A program made the position numbers and the translations under genes. Shown one piece after another: positions 17,447-26,078 of a DNA stretch of 64,000 bases. The stretch covers positions 319,003-383,002 of the forward strand of contig NZ_JAEHGD010000001.1 in the NCBI RefSeq assembly GCF_016097405.1, written 5' to 3'. The notes under the pieces were generated by a model. The model had not been told where the DNA came from. It did no database searches and saw nothing but the letters and a program-made list of their open reading frames with translations. This DNA comes from a methane-oxidizing endosymbiont of Gigantopelta aegis (GTDB taxonomy: Bacteria; Pseudomonadota; Gammaproteobacteria; Methylococcales; Methylomonadaceae). Position 1 is the first letter of the stretch. Every line of letters starts with the position of its first letter.

Positions 17447-18487
17447 ATGACAGACAGTGTAATAACAAAATCGGTTCAAGACTATTATGGCAAGGTGCTT
17501 TCATCCTCAAAAGATTTGAAAACCAGCGCCTGTTGTACGTTAGATACGATGCCTTTGCATCTTCGACGGTTATTAAAGGATTTACATCCTGAAGTCCTGG
17601 AGCGCTTTTATGGCTGTGGTTCTCCTTTGCCTCCAGCATTGGAAGGCTGTACCGTCCTGGATTTAGGCTGTGGCAGTGGACGTGACTGTTTCTTGCTATC
17701 CCGTTTGGTAAGGGAGCAAGGTAAGGTCATTGGCATTGATATGACAGATGAACAATTAGCGGTTGCCCGGCGTCACCTTGATTGGCATCGTGAGCGTTAC
17801 GGTTATCAGTCAGCGAATGTGGAATTTGTGCAAGGACAGATCGAAGAACTGGTTGCGGCAGGTATCGCCGAAAACAGTATGGATGTGGTGGTATCTAATT
17901 GCGTCGTTAACCTTGCGCCTGATAAGGTACGGGTGATGCGGGAAGTGCTGCGCGTCTTAAAACCAGGGGGTGAGCTTTATTTCTCAGATGTGTACGCCGA
18001 CCGCCGCATTCCTGATACACTGAAAACTGACCCGGTTTTGTTAGGCGAATGTTTAGGGGGTGCATTGTATTGGGAAGATTTTCGTCGTCTGATGCACGAT
18101 TTAGGCTGTCCTGACATTCGAATTGTCGCCGAAACTCCTGTTTCATTAGATGACGAAGAAGTGATTGCAAAAATTGGTATGGTTAATTTTCGTTCGGTCA
18201 CGGTTAGAGTCTTTAAAATGCCGTTAGAAGACCGCTGTGAGGATTATGGCCAGATTGCGACCTATCGCGGTACCATTGAACAACACCCGCATGCGTTTGA
18301 TCTGGATAATCATCATCATTTTGAAACCGGTCGTCCGCTTAGAGTCTGTGGCAATACCGCCGATATGTTAAGTAAAAGTCGTTTTGCACAACATTTTGAA
18401 ATCATTGGCGATAAAACCACTCATTTTGGCTTGTTTGACTGCGAGCCTAGCCCTTCAGTAGGCGAGGCCAGCAATACCTGCTGCTAA
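17447..18487 (+). CDS. arsM: Arsenite S-adenosylmethionine methyltransferase ArsM
   Basis: A 346-residue methyltransferase with SAM motif VLDLGCGSGRDCFLLS, acidic loop GIDMTDEQLAVA and post-I region. The arsenite-binding cysteines of the family are present: a cysteine pair at residues 29-30 (SACCTLD), Cys near 152 (SNCVVN) and Cys near 202 (GECLGGAL). The C-terminal ArsM domain ends in NTCC, as in many ArsM proteins. It methylates As(III) using SAM and thiols. GAGG precedes the ATG by about nine bases. It leads a gene run with two glycosyltransferase-family genes and arsS, with gaps of seven bases or less. That context points to arsenosugar formation rather than only volatile methylarsenicals. 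Confidence 0.95.
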   Translation: MTDSVITKSVQDYYGKVLSSSKDLKTSACCTLDTMPLHLRRLLKDLHPEVLERFYGCGSPLPPALEGCTVLDLGCGSGRDCFLLSRLVREQGKVIGIDMTDEQLAVARRHLDWHRERYGYQSANVEFVQGQIEELVAAGIAENSMDVVVSNCVVNLAPDKVRVMREVLRVLKPGGELYFSDVYADRRIPDTLKTDPVLLGECLGGALYWEDFRRLMHDLGCPDIRIVAETPVSLDDEEVIAKIGMVNFRSVTVRVFKMPLEDRCEDYGQIATYRGTIEQHPHAFDLDNHHHFETGRPLRVCGNTADMLSKSRFAQHFEIIGDKTTHFGLFDCEPSPSVGEASNTCC

Positions 18488-18494
18488 GCCATTG

Positions 18495-19163
18495 ATGAAC
18501 CTGAGCATTATTATTCCGGTCGGACCTGGCGATAATGCCTGGCAGACCCTGCTTCCCGAGTTATTAGCCCACAACAGAATTAATGAGATTATTCTGTCGG
18601 CCTGTCAGGAGCCGCCTAAAAATACCTTGCTCCAGGATGTCCGGGTGCAGTGGCTCTCAGGGCAACAGGGCAGGGCGCATCAATTAAATGCTGGCGCCCA
18701 GGCGGCCAAGGGTCAGTTGCTTTGGTTTTTACATGCTGACAGCCAGTTATCTGACGAGGTCTGGCCTCAGATAGCCGCATTTGGCCAACAAAATACCGAT
18801 GCTTTGGCTTATTTTGAGTTATCTTTTGCGAGCGATGGTCCGTGGCTGACCCGCGTTAATGCACAGTTTGCCAATTTGCGTGCGCGTTATTTAGGATTGC
18901 CATTTGGTGATCAAGGATTTGTGTTGAAAAAATCACTCTTTAACGCTTTGAACGGCTTTGATACACGCCTGAAGCGGGGCGAAGATCTGGATTTTGTTGT
19001 GCGCGTCAGACACGCAGGTTACGCCCTGATGCCATTACCTGCTATTTTACAGTCCAGCGCTCGACGCTATCATAGGCAAGGCTGGCTAAAAACCAGCCTG
19101 GAACACATATTTTTAACCCTGTTGATGACATGGCAGGCCAAGCGACGTGTTAAACAATCATGA
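18495..19163 (+). CDS. TIGR04283-family arsenosugar biosynthesis glycosyltransferase
   Basis: A 222-residue GT-A type glycosyltransferase: SIIIPVGPGDNAWQTLLPEL at the start, GRAHQLNAGAQAAKGQLLWFLHADSQL with the DXS-type motif, then LGLPFGDQGFVLKK and RGEDLDFVVRVRHAGY. This arrangement is that of the TIGR04283 family, named for its association with arsM and arsS. The reaction is not proven; transfer of a sugar to the arsenical or synthesis of a precursor is inferred. The start is ATG 18495; a TTG directly before it is less likely. Stop and start overlap the next gene by four bases. Confidence 0.88.
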   Translation: MNLSIIIPVGPGDNAWQTLLPELLAHNRINEIILSACQEPPKNTLLQDVRVQWLSGQQGRAHQLNAGAQAAKGQLLWFLHADSQLSDEVWPQIAAFGQQNTDALAYFELSFASDGPWLTRVNAQFANLRARYLGLPFGDQGFVLKKSLFNALNGFDTRLKRGEDLDFVVRVRHAGYALMPLPAILQSSARRYHRQGWLKTSLEHIFLTLLMTWQAKRRVKQS

Positions 19164-19825
19164 ATAACGGTGTGATTGCAGTGTTTGTAAAAACGCCCGG
19201 TTTATCGCCAGTTAAAACACGTTTAGCCGTACGCATTGGACAATCGCAAGCCGAGCGGTTTTATCGGCTCGCGGTTGATGCCAGCCGTGAAGTCGTAACT
19301 GCGTTTGCCCGGCAATACCCTGTTCGGGCGATGTATGCCGTTGCTGAACACGCTGCCATAGCACACCCCATCTGGCAAGATTTACCCTGTATCTGGCAAG
19401 GTGAGGGGGGCTTGGGTGAACGCATGTCACGGGTGTATCAGCAATTATTGATGCATTATGCGTTTGTTATTCTAGTGGGCTCTGACATTCCACAAATGCG
19501 CGAGACTCATTTTCAACAGGCCGTAGCGGCTTTGCAGGATTATCCGGTGGCTTTAGCGCCGAGTTTAGACGGGGGCTTCTGGTTATTTGCCGGTCGCTGT
19601 CAGTTGCCCGATACGGTTTGGAATCAGGTTTCTTACAGCCAGCCCGATACCGCTAAACAATTTGTCGCACAATTGACGCCTTTAGGCGCAATCAAAATGC
19701 TCAATGTATTACAGGATGTCGATACCTTTGAAGACCTCGAACCTTTGGCACAAACATTGATAGCTTATCCACGACGCACTCCTGCCCAGCAAAGATTATT
19801 AAATTTTTTACAGCACATCATTTAA
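19160..19825 (+). CDS. TIGR04282-family arsenosugar biosynthesis protein (DUF2064)
   Basis: A 221-residue nucleotidyltransferase-like protein: VIAVFVKTPGLSPVKTRLA at the N-terminus, VILVGSDIPQM in the centre and LAPSLDGGFWLFAG, which are the DUF2064/TIGR04282 signatures. The fold resembles MobA/CofC nucleotidyltransferases, so an activated sugar or similar donor could be its product. It overlaps the preceding glycosyltransferase by four bases and is followed by arsS four bases later. The three genes are thus tightly coupled. The gene set recalls cyanobacterial and proteobacterial arsenosugar clusters. Confidence 0.87.
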   Translation: MNNGVIAVFVKTPGLSPVKTRLAVRIGQSQAERFYRLAVDASREVVTAFARQYPVRAMYAVAEHAAIAHPIWQDLPCIWQGEGGLGERMSRVYQQLLMHYAFVILVGSDIPQMRETHFQQAVAALQDYPVALAPSLDGGFWLFAGRCQLPDTVWNQVSYSQPDTAKQFVAQLTPLGAIKMLNVLQDVDTFEDLEPLAQTLIAYPRRTPAQQRLLNFLQHII

Positions 19826-19829
19826 GCCG

Positions 19830-20786
19830 ATGCGTAATACTCAAGCTTTATTACTCGAAACCGATTTTCCAACGATTTTTCGTAGCACATTAAATACTTT
19901 GCAGATGAATCTCGGTTATTTATGCAATCTGAGTTGTCAGCATTGTCATGTCAATGCTGGGCCTAAACGTACCGAATTGATGGATAAGGACACCATGAAA
20001 ACTGCGCTGGCCGTTATTGAGAAATATCAGTTGGAAATATTGGATGTTACCGGTGGTTCACCTGAAATGAATCCGCATTTTAAGTGGCTGGTCAAACAGG
20101 CACGCGCATTGGGCGTCAAAGTCATCGACCGCTGTAATCCAACCATTCTACTGGAGCTAGGCTATGAAGATTTGGTTGATTTTCTGGCTACCGAACAGGT
20201 CGAAATTACCGCGTCATTACCCTGCTATCTGGAAGATAATGTCGATGCGCAGCGTGGTAAAGGCGTGTTTAAAACCTCTATAAACGCATTGAAAAAACTG
20301 AATGAGGCCGGCTACGGAAAAACCGGTTCTGATCTTGTGCTTAACCTGGTTTTTAATCCACAAGGCCCTACTTTACCGCCAGAGCAAACCAGTTTGGAAG
20401 CGGCATATCGTGAGTTCTTACAGCAAAACTTTGGTCTGGAATTCAATCATTTATTCACCATTACTAATATGCCGATTCAACGTTTTGGTGCAGTTTTGTT
20501 GGCAAAAGGTCAGTTTGAAAATTATATGAATGTCTTGAAACACGCATTCAAACCTGAAAATCTGAATCAAGTGATGTGTAAAACCTTGTTAAGTGTCGAT
20601 TGGCAAGGGTTCGTTTATGATTGTGATTTTAATCAAATGTTAGATTTACCGATGGCAGGGAGGCAACGGCATTTGTCGGATTTATTGCATCATGACTTTT
20701 CCGGGCAACGCATTGAAACCGGTGATCATTGTTATGGCTGCACGGCGGGACAAGGCTCAAGCTGTACAGGTGTCCTGCAAAAATAA
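19830..20786 (+). CDS. arsS: Arsenosugar biosynthesis radical SAM protein ArsS
   Basis: A 318-residue radical SAM enzyme with the cluster motif CNLSCQHCHVNAGP (C-x3-C-x2-C) near residues 32-45, the SAM-binding LDVTGGSPEMNPHF, and a C-terminal cysteine region ending HCYGCTAGQGSSCTG. This C-terminal motif belongs to the ArsS family, some members of which contain selenocysteine; here the positions read as Cys. ArsS is known to transfer a deoxyadenosyl group from SAM to dimethylarsinous acid, giving a precursor of arsenosugars. It closes the arsM cluster. About 100 bases separate it from the next gene, which is unrelated. Confidence 0.94.
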   Translation: MRNTQALLLETDFPTIFRSTLNTLQMNLGYLCNLSCQHCHVNAGPKRTELMDKDTMKTALAVIEKYQLEILDVTGGSPEMNPHFKWLVKQARALGVKVIDRCNPTILLELGYEDLVDFLATEQVEITASLPCYLEDNVDAQRGKGVFKTSINALKKLNEAGYGKTGSDLVLNLVFNPQGPTLPPEQTSLEAAYREFLQQNFGLEFNHLFTITNMPIQRFGAVLLAKGQFENYMNVLKHAFKPENLNQVMCKTLLSVDWQGFVYDCDFNQMLDLPMAGRQRHLSDLLHHDFSGQRIETGDHCYGCTAGQGSSCTGVLQK

Positions 20787-20886
20787 TTACCTAATGTTGT
20801 GCGGCCAGCCCATATTTTTTGTAAGCTGGTCGATTTTGAAAGAATAAGGTATAGTCCACATAAAATAATAATTAAACCGGCCTTAC

Positions 20887-21990
20887 ATGTCTTCACCTTC
20901 TGTGGAATATTCATCTGCTACGTATTGCAAAAAATTTATCCGGCGTTTTCTGCCCAATGAACAGGCGGTTATATTAGCCATTATCCTGATTGTCAGCACC
21001 TTATTGATCTATTGGTTGTCGAATCTGCTGATGCCGGTTATTTTTTCGATCATCCTGGCCTATTTGTTGGAAGGCTTGGTACAAAAGATTGAACACAAAG
21101 GGATTCCGCGTTTAATTTCAGTTTATATTGTTTTTTCGACCTTTATGGGCGTTTTAGGCTATATTCTGTTTGTCTTGATGCCAATGGTGACTCAACAGGC
21201 CATGCAGTTGGTACAAAATATTCCACAAATTATTAAACGCGCCCAAGCGGAGGTGATGCGTTTACCTGAGTTATACCCACAATTTGTCACTGAAGACAGG
21301 ATCCGTGACATCATGTTTAAAGTTCAGCAAGAGCTGTTAAATTATGGCCAGGATTTGATTTCTAGTTCGGCGGAATCGGTCGTAACCATGGTTTCCGCTA
21401 TTGTTTATTTGTTTTTAGTCCCGTTAATGGTATTTTTCTTCTTAAAAGACAAAGAAATATTATTGAACTGGTTTATTCGTTTCTTACCGCGTGACCGGCA
21501 TTTAACCGTTAAAGTGTGGCGCGAAGTCGATATGCAAATCGGCAATTATGTACGAGGGAAATTTCTGGAGGTGTTCATTCTCTGGTTTGCCAGTTATGTG
21601 GCATTTTCCAGTTTGCATTTGAACTATGCCATGTTATTAGCTGTTTTTATGGGGCTTTCGGTTATTATTCCCTATGTTGGTGCTACACTCGTAACCTTCC
21701 CGGTGTTAATTGTCGCCGCCGTACAATGGGGTGTCAGTTCAGACCCCTTTATGTATGTGGTGATTGTTTACGGCATCATCCAAGCCATTGATGGGGTTAT
21801 TCTGGTGCCGTTATTATTTTCGGAAGCGGTCAATTTGCACCCCGTTGCCATTATCGTCGCAATCTTGTTTTTTGGAGGGCTGTGGGGCTTCTGGGGGGTG
21901 TTTTTTGCCATTCCTTTGGCCACGCTGGTCAAAGCCGTTATCAATGCCTGGCCGCGCTTGGAAGAACCCGAGTTGTTAAACGAAATGTGA
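20887..21990 (+). CDS. AI-2E family transporter (PerM/YdiK type)
   Basis: The 367-residue membrane protein has paired helices at the start (ILAIILIVSTLLIYWLSNLLMPVIFSIILAYLLEGLV), a periplasmic or cytoplasmic helical section, then four or five C-terminal helices with the GAtLVTFPVL and DGVILVPLLFSE regions of the UPF0118 family. Members include PerM-like permeases, TqsA (autoinducer-2 export) and sodium/proton antiporters; the substrate here is unknown. The gene is monocistronic by spacing. It converges on phoH with an 11-base gap. Confidence 0.88.
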   Translation: MSSPSVEYSSATYCKKFIRRFLPNEQAVILAIILIVSTLLIYWLSNLLMPVIFSIILAYLLEGLVQKIEHKGIPRLISVYIVFSTFMGVLGYILFVLMPMVTQQAMQLVQNIPQIIKRAQAEVMRLPELYPQFVTEDRIRDIMFKVQQELLNYGQDLISSSAESVVTMVSAIVYLFLVPLMVFFFLKDKEILLNWFIRFLPRDRHLTVKVWREVDMQIGNYVRGKFLEVFILWFASYVAFSSLHLNYAMLLAVFMGLSVIIPYVGATLVTFPVLIVAAVQWGVSSDPFMYVVIVYGIIQAIDGVILVPLLFSEAVNLHPVAIIVAILFFGGLWGFWGVFFAIPLATLVKAVINAWPRLEEPELLNEM

Positions 21991-22000
21991 TACGACCTGG

Positions 22001-23416
22001 CTACAAAATGTCGGAAGCATAATCGGCCAGGCGTGAGCGTTCACCTTTGCGCAATGTAATATGGGCACTGTGACTCCAATTTTTAAATCGGTCGACCACA
22101 TACGTCAAACCTGACGTTGTCGCGGTAAGATAAGGTGTGTCGATCTGCGCTAGATTGCCAATACAGATAATTTTACTGCCAGGGCCCGCCCGGGTAATCA
22201 AGGTTTTCATCTGTTTAGGCGTCAGATTCTGTGCTTCGTCAATAATCAGATAACGATTTAAAAAAGTTCGACCCCGCATAAAATTAAGCGAGCGAATCTT
22301 GACCCGGTTCATCATGACATTGTGCGAGGCATCTTTTTCCCAGTCATCATCACCGCTGCGGCTGCCTAACAATTCAAGATTATCCATCAAGGCTCCCATC
22401 CAGGGTGCCATTTTCTCTTCTTCCGTTCCGGGTAAAAAACCGATGTCTTGACCGACGGGAACGGTTTCCCGCGTCATGACAATTTCCTGATAAAGTTTAT
22501 GCTCTAAAGTTAAAGATAAGCCAGCGGCTAATGCTAATAAGGTTTTCCCCGTTCCTGCTGTCCCTAACAAGGTGACGAAATCAATTTCAGGATCGAGTAA
22601 CACATTTAATGCAAAGTTTTGCATCCGGTTTTTTGCGGTAATTCCCCACACACTGTTGTGACGATTGTAATAATCTTTTGCCAATTCCAGCGTGGCATTT
22701 TCGCCATCACATTGACGAACGATCGCTTCAAAATTATTACCCTCTTCAATATAAACAAACATGTTCGGATACCAGTCTTTAACAGAAGGACTGGTTACTT
22801 TGTAGAATGTCCGTCCTTGTTCAATCCAGGAGGTCATGTTTCTCCCCTGTTCGTTCCAGAATTCCTTCTCCAGTTGCGTTGTTCCGGTATAAAGCAAATC
22901 AATATCATCCAGTGTTTGATCGCTATGGTAATCTTCCGCACATAAGCCTAAAGCCGCCGCTTTAATGCGCATATTGATATCTTTGGAAACCAGAATAACG
23001 TTTTGTTCAGGATGTTCCTTGCTGAGCGCCATGACCACGCTGAGAATCGAATTATCGGCAATTTGCCCCGGCATGGAGTCTGGCAGCAGATAGTTAAGCT
23101 GGCGTGTTTGCAGAAACAAACGGCCGTTGCTTTTACCATTACCATTCGGTGCGTGTTCAATACGCGATAAAGGCAAACCATTTTCAATCGTGCTCTGATC
23201 CGCGCCTTTAACCAGTTCATCCAAAAAACGACTGGCCTGACGAACATTACGAGCCACATCGGACAAGCCTTTTTTGGCATGGTCAAGCTCTTCTAGCACC
23301 ACCATCGGAATAAAAATATGATGTTCCTGAAAATGGAATAGGGCGGTTGGATCATGCATCAAGACATTGGTATCTAACACGAACAATTTGCAATGGTGGT
23401 CGGCTTGCTGAGTCAT
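22001..23416 (-). CDS. PhoH-like protein with N-terminal PIN domain
   Basis: A 471-residue protein. An N-terminal PIN nuclease domain (residues about 10-150) has the acidic residues in FVLDTNVLMHD, LEELDHAKKG and LVSKDINMR. A PhoH-type ATPase follows with Walker A GTAGTGKT at 285-292 and Walker B LIIDEAQNLTPKQMKTLITRAG. The combination (PhoH2/YlaK type) is linked to RNA unwinding and cleavage in mycobacteria; the role here is inferred only by family. It lies two bases after the bcp stop and probably shares the gcvR-bcp transcript. Confidence 0.93.
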   Translation of the reverse strand: MTQQADHHCKLFVLDTNVLMHDPTALFHFQEHHIFIPMVVLEELDHAKKGLSDVARNVRQASRFLDELVKGADQSTIENGLPLSRIEHAPNGNGKSNGRLFLQTRQLNYLLPDSMPGQIADNSILSVVMALSKEHPEQNVILVSKDINMRIKAAALGLCAEDYHSDQTLDDIDLLYTGTTQLEKEFWNEQGRNMTSWIEQGRTFYKVTSPSVKDWYPNMFVYIEEGNNFEAIVRQCDGENATLELAKDYYNRHNSVWGITAKNRMQNFALNVLLDPEIDFVTLLGTAGTGKTLLALAAGLSLTLEHKLYQEIVMTRETVPVGQDIGFLPGTEEEKMAPWMGALMDNLELLGSRSGDDDWEKDASHNVMMNRVKIRSLNFMRGRTFLNRYLIIDEAQNLTPKQMKTLITRAGPGSKIICIGNLAQIDTPYLTATTSGLTYVVDRFKNWSHSAHITLRKGERSRLADYASDIL

Positions 23417-23418
23417 GA

Positions 23419-23895
23419 TTATGAGGCGCCCTCAAGTTGCTTCAAGTAGTCCAGAACATCCTGAACATGCGTTTTGACTTTGACCTTACGCCATTCCTGG
23501 CGTAATTTACCCTCTTCGTCGATCAAAAATGTACTGCGTTCGATGCCACGTACTTGTTTGCCATACATATTTTTCATTTTAATGACATCGAATAACTGGC
23601 ACAGCTTTTCATCTTTATCGGCTATCAGATCAAACGGAAAGGCATGTTTACTTTTAAAACCCTCGTGGACTTTGACACTATCGCGAGAAACGCCGAATAT
23701 GACGACATTGTGCTTTACAAACTCATCACAATGATCGCGAAAGTCTTTGCCTTCCTGCGTACAGCCGGGCGTATTGTCACGCGGATAAAAATACAGTAAA
23801 ACCTTTTTGCCACGAAAGTCTGAAAGTTTGATGGTTTTTGCGCCGGTCGCTTCGGCTTCAAAATCGGGTACAGTCTGGTCAATTTCTACAGTCAT
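23419..23895 (-). CDS. bcp: Thioredoxin-dependent peroxiredoxin Bcp/PrxQ
   Basis: A 158-residue peroxiredoxin: DFEAEATGAKTIKLSDFRGKKVLLYFYPRDNTPGCTQE carries the catalytic PxxxTPxC motif with the peroxidatic Cys in PGCTQE. This is the PrxQ/BCP class, which reduces hydroperoxides using thioredoxin. I use the ATG that gives MTVEIDQTVPDF; an upstream Met would overlap gcvR and adds an unrelated stretch. It is seven bases after the gcvR stop. The order gcvR-bcp is conserved in gammaproteobacteria. Confidence 0.95.
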   Translation of the reverse strand: MTVEIDQTVPDFEAEATGAKTIKLSDFRGKKVLLYFYPRDNTPGCTQEGKDFRDHCDEFVKHNVVIFGVSRDSVKVHEGFKSKHAFPFDLIADKDEKLCQLFDVIKMKNMYGKQVRGIERSTFLIDEEGKLRQEWRKVKVKTHVQDVLDYLKQLEGAS

Positions 23896-23902
23896 TTTTA
23901 TT

Positions 23903-24427
23903 TTAATGTTGTTTAACGGGTTCAAAAATAGCATCTAAATTGATATTGTCGCAAAATTCCAATAATTCTTCCCGTAACGATAAAATCCGGGTTTCGGGGC
24001 GAATGACGACAATCATGCGTATGATCAGCATCTGACTGCTGGTATAAGAGGAAATATGACAGAACGAGGTCGCTTCTTCAATATGCACATCATGACTTTC
24101 AATAAACTTGAAAAGGTCTTGCAGGATATCGTCCCGGTAAAGCGATAATGTTTCCAGCACATACGCAATGCCTTCAACCGGCGCGAGTTGTGCTGGGCGA
24201 TGGGTATGAAGCGTAATGTCCGGATTGTGATCAAAATGCGCCAGAAAGCTTTCCAATTTAGCAATATGGTTCCATTCGCCTTCGGCTAACACATAACAGA
24301 AAGGGGTTGTTGAAAGCTGCGAGGTTCGAAATTCGATAATATGGCAGTCACAATTGGTAACGGCTGAAACCAGATCGGTTAAAAATTTTTGTGAGGTTCG
24401 ACAGACTGCAGTAATGGCAAGGCGCAT
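23903..24427 (-). CDS. gcvR: Glycine cleavage system transcriptional repressor GcvR-like, two ACT domains
   Basis: A 174-residue protein with two ACT-like repeats. It opens RLAITAVCRTSQKFLTDLVSAVTNCDCHIIEFRTSQ and has a second domain from about residue 92 to the end. ACT pairs of this kind act as amino-acid sensors; E. coli GcvR binds GcvA and represses the glycine cleavage operon. Here no GcvA partner is in the window, so the regulated target is uncertain. The synteny with bcp supports the name. The gene is divergent from the SPOR protein across about 150 bases. Confidence 0.85.
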   Translation of the reverse strand: MRLAITAVCRTSQKFLTDLVSAVTNCDCHIIEFRTSQLSTTPFCYVLAEGEWNHIAKLESFLAHFDHNPDITLHTHRPAQLAPVEGIAYVLETLSLYRDDILQDLFKFIESHDVHIEEATSFCHISSYTSSQMLIIRMIVVIRPETRILSLREELLEFCDNINLDAIFEPVKQH

Positions 24428-24576
24428 AAAATGATTTTTTCTTTCTATTCTAGCGAATAACTTAAAATAAAAAAAAGTAATTTTTAAATTTAATGTGAAA
24501 TTTTATCTATACTTTACCGAAAGGCATCTCATTACGGCTTCTCTTTAATTTTTTTAGATTTAAAACAATACCAACT

Positions 24577-25923
24577 ATGGCAGAATCATCTGAAAACAAC
24601 AATCAATTAACCAGCAATACCGGCGATGAATTTGATGACATGCTGAATGAAGCCAGCGCTTCTTTGAATGATGAAACGGAAGCTATGGTTGACGATGAAG
24701 ATGCCATTGATAAATTGTTGATGGATAACGCCCTAGAAGATAATAACGCTGATGATGATTTTGCCGAAATCGATAAATTATTTGATGGTGATGATACAGA
24801 ATCAGCCGGTACGCCGCTAAAAGACACCGATATTGTCGATGAATTTGCCGATGATGAATTTTCTGATGATTCAGATGTTCCTGAGGATGACACGCCTGAA
24901 ACACAGCCCGACAACAACGATCAAGAAGACATTATTGCCGATTTTGATATTACCGCTGACGATGATAATTCAGATGAAGACGCTGATAATACGCCTGCCG
25001 CTGAATCGTCAGCCAATGAGTCCGTCTCTGAAACGCCGGCAGAGCAGGGGAGAGATGCTGACGAACAACAGAATATTGCACTTGCAGCACTCACCTCACA
25101 ACTCACTTTGTTGCAGAATGCACAAGACAGTCTTCGCCAACAACTCGATGAAGTCAGCCAAAAAGATGTTAGTGCTGAATTAAAACAGCAGATTGAGACG
25201 CTGGAGTCCGCACAAAAGTCGCTTAAACAAAAAATATCAAAGCTGGAAAGCAACAAGCCAACCTTGGTTTATGCCGCATTAGGCGTTGCCATCGTGGCAT
25301 TATTGGTGAGCGGTGGTTTGGGTATGATGGGAATGTCGGCCAATTCAAAAGTGGACGAATTAACCGAAACGGTCGTTTCAATTGAGGAGCAAGTTGATTT
25401 TTTGATGCAGCAAAATTTAGTTAAAAAGCTGGAAAGCGCCAACAAACGCATGGACAAAACCGGTTCGGATATTGCTTATCTGAAATCACAGTTGAGTGAC
25501 ATTAAAGAAACACTGAAAAAACAGGCGGATGCCAAAGAATTTGAGAAACTGAAATCACAACTGACTGAAATCCAAACGCAAAATTTGCAAATGGGTGAAT
25601 TGGTTGAAGATTTACAGCAGCGGCTGGATAGATTGCAAAGCAGTAGAAAACGTTTGGCTCAAAAAAGCCGTAAACGAATCAAAAAGATTCAAAATTGGGA
25701 AGTCAGTCTGATTGCTTATCGACAAGAATGGTATGCTCGGCGTAAAGCGAAAGAATTCAGCAAGCAGGGTGTGCCTGTTCAAGTCGTAAAGATACGCAAT
25801 AATGGGGAGACCTGGTATCGTTTAAAAGTCGATGGCTTTAAAACCAAATCAGAGGCTTTAGCTTATGCTGATAAGGTGAAAAAAACACTGAATCTGCCTT
25901 CTGTCTGGGTAAAAAAACAATAG
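24577..25923 (+). CDS. Acidic membrane protein with coiled coil and C-terminal SPOR domain
   Basis: The 448-residue protein has an extremely Asp/Glu-rich N-terminal part (about residues 10-165), a coiled-coil heptad stretch (about 165-225), one membrane helix at about 229-251 (TLVYAALGVAIVALLVSGGLG), a second coiled coil, and a SPOR-like end (about 372-448) with QEWYARRKAKEFSKQGVPVQVV and WYRLKVDGFKTKSEALAYA. SPOR domains bind denuded peptidoglycan at the division site, so a septal or cell-pole role is likely. With the acidic part cytoplasmic and SPOR periplasmic, topology resembles DamX/FtsN. The exact protein is not recognised. No operon partner. Confidence 0.8.
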   Translation: MAESSENNNQLTSNTGDEFDDMLNEASASLNDETEAMVDDEDAIDKLLMDNALEDNNADDDFAEIDKLFDGDDTESAGTPLKDTDIVDEFADDEFSDDSDVPEDDTPETQPDNNDQEDIIADFDITADDDNSDEDADNTPAAESSANESVSETPAEQGRDADEQQNIALAALTSQLTLLQNAQDSLRQQLDEVSQKDVSAELKQQIETLESAQKSLKQKISKLESNKPTLVYAALGVAIVALLVSGGLGMMGMSANSKVDELTETVVSIEEQVDFLMQQNLVKKLESANKRMDKTGSDIAYLKSQLSDIKETLKKQADAKEFEKLKSQLTEIQTQNLQMGELVEDLQQRLDRLQSSRKRLAQKSRKRIKKIQNWEVSLIAYRQEWYARRKAKEFSKQGVPVQVVKIRNNGETWYRLKVDGFKTKSEALAYADKVKKTLNLPSVWVKKQ

Positions 25924-26046
25924 GTAACTACTCACCCCTTCAGAAACACTGGGCGTAGGGTATTGATTTTTCAGGCTTGTGCAACAAGGATGTTGCACAG
26001 AGCTACATGGATGTATCTACGCGTCCTTAAAAATCAATACCCTACG
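25924..26046. repeat. Palindromic repeat family 2, copy 1
   Basis: It starts with GTAACTACTCACCCC (25924-25938). A 22-base arm at 25954-25975 pairs with 26025-26046 at 21 of 22 positions. Inside are two hairpins: GTGCAACA-AGGA-TGTTGCAC (25979-25998) and TACAT-GG-ATGTA (26004-26015), giving a Y-shaped fold. Copy 2 lies at 29690-29843 in the opposite orientation. The element fills the gap between the SPOR gene and the convergent unknown gene and may also stop transcription from both sides. Confidence 0.85.
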
Positions 26047-26078
26047 GCCACTAAATGATTACCGTGCGAGTAATAGTT

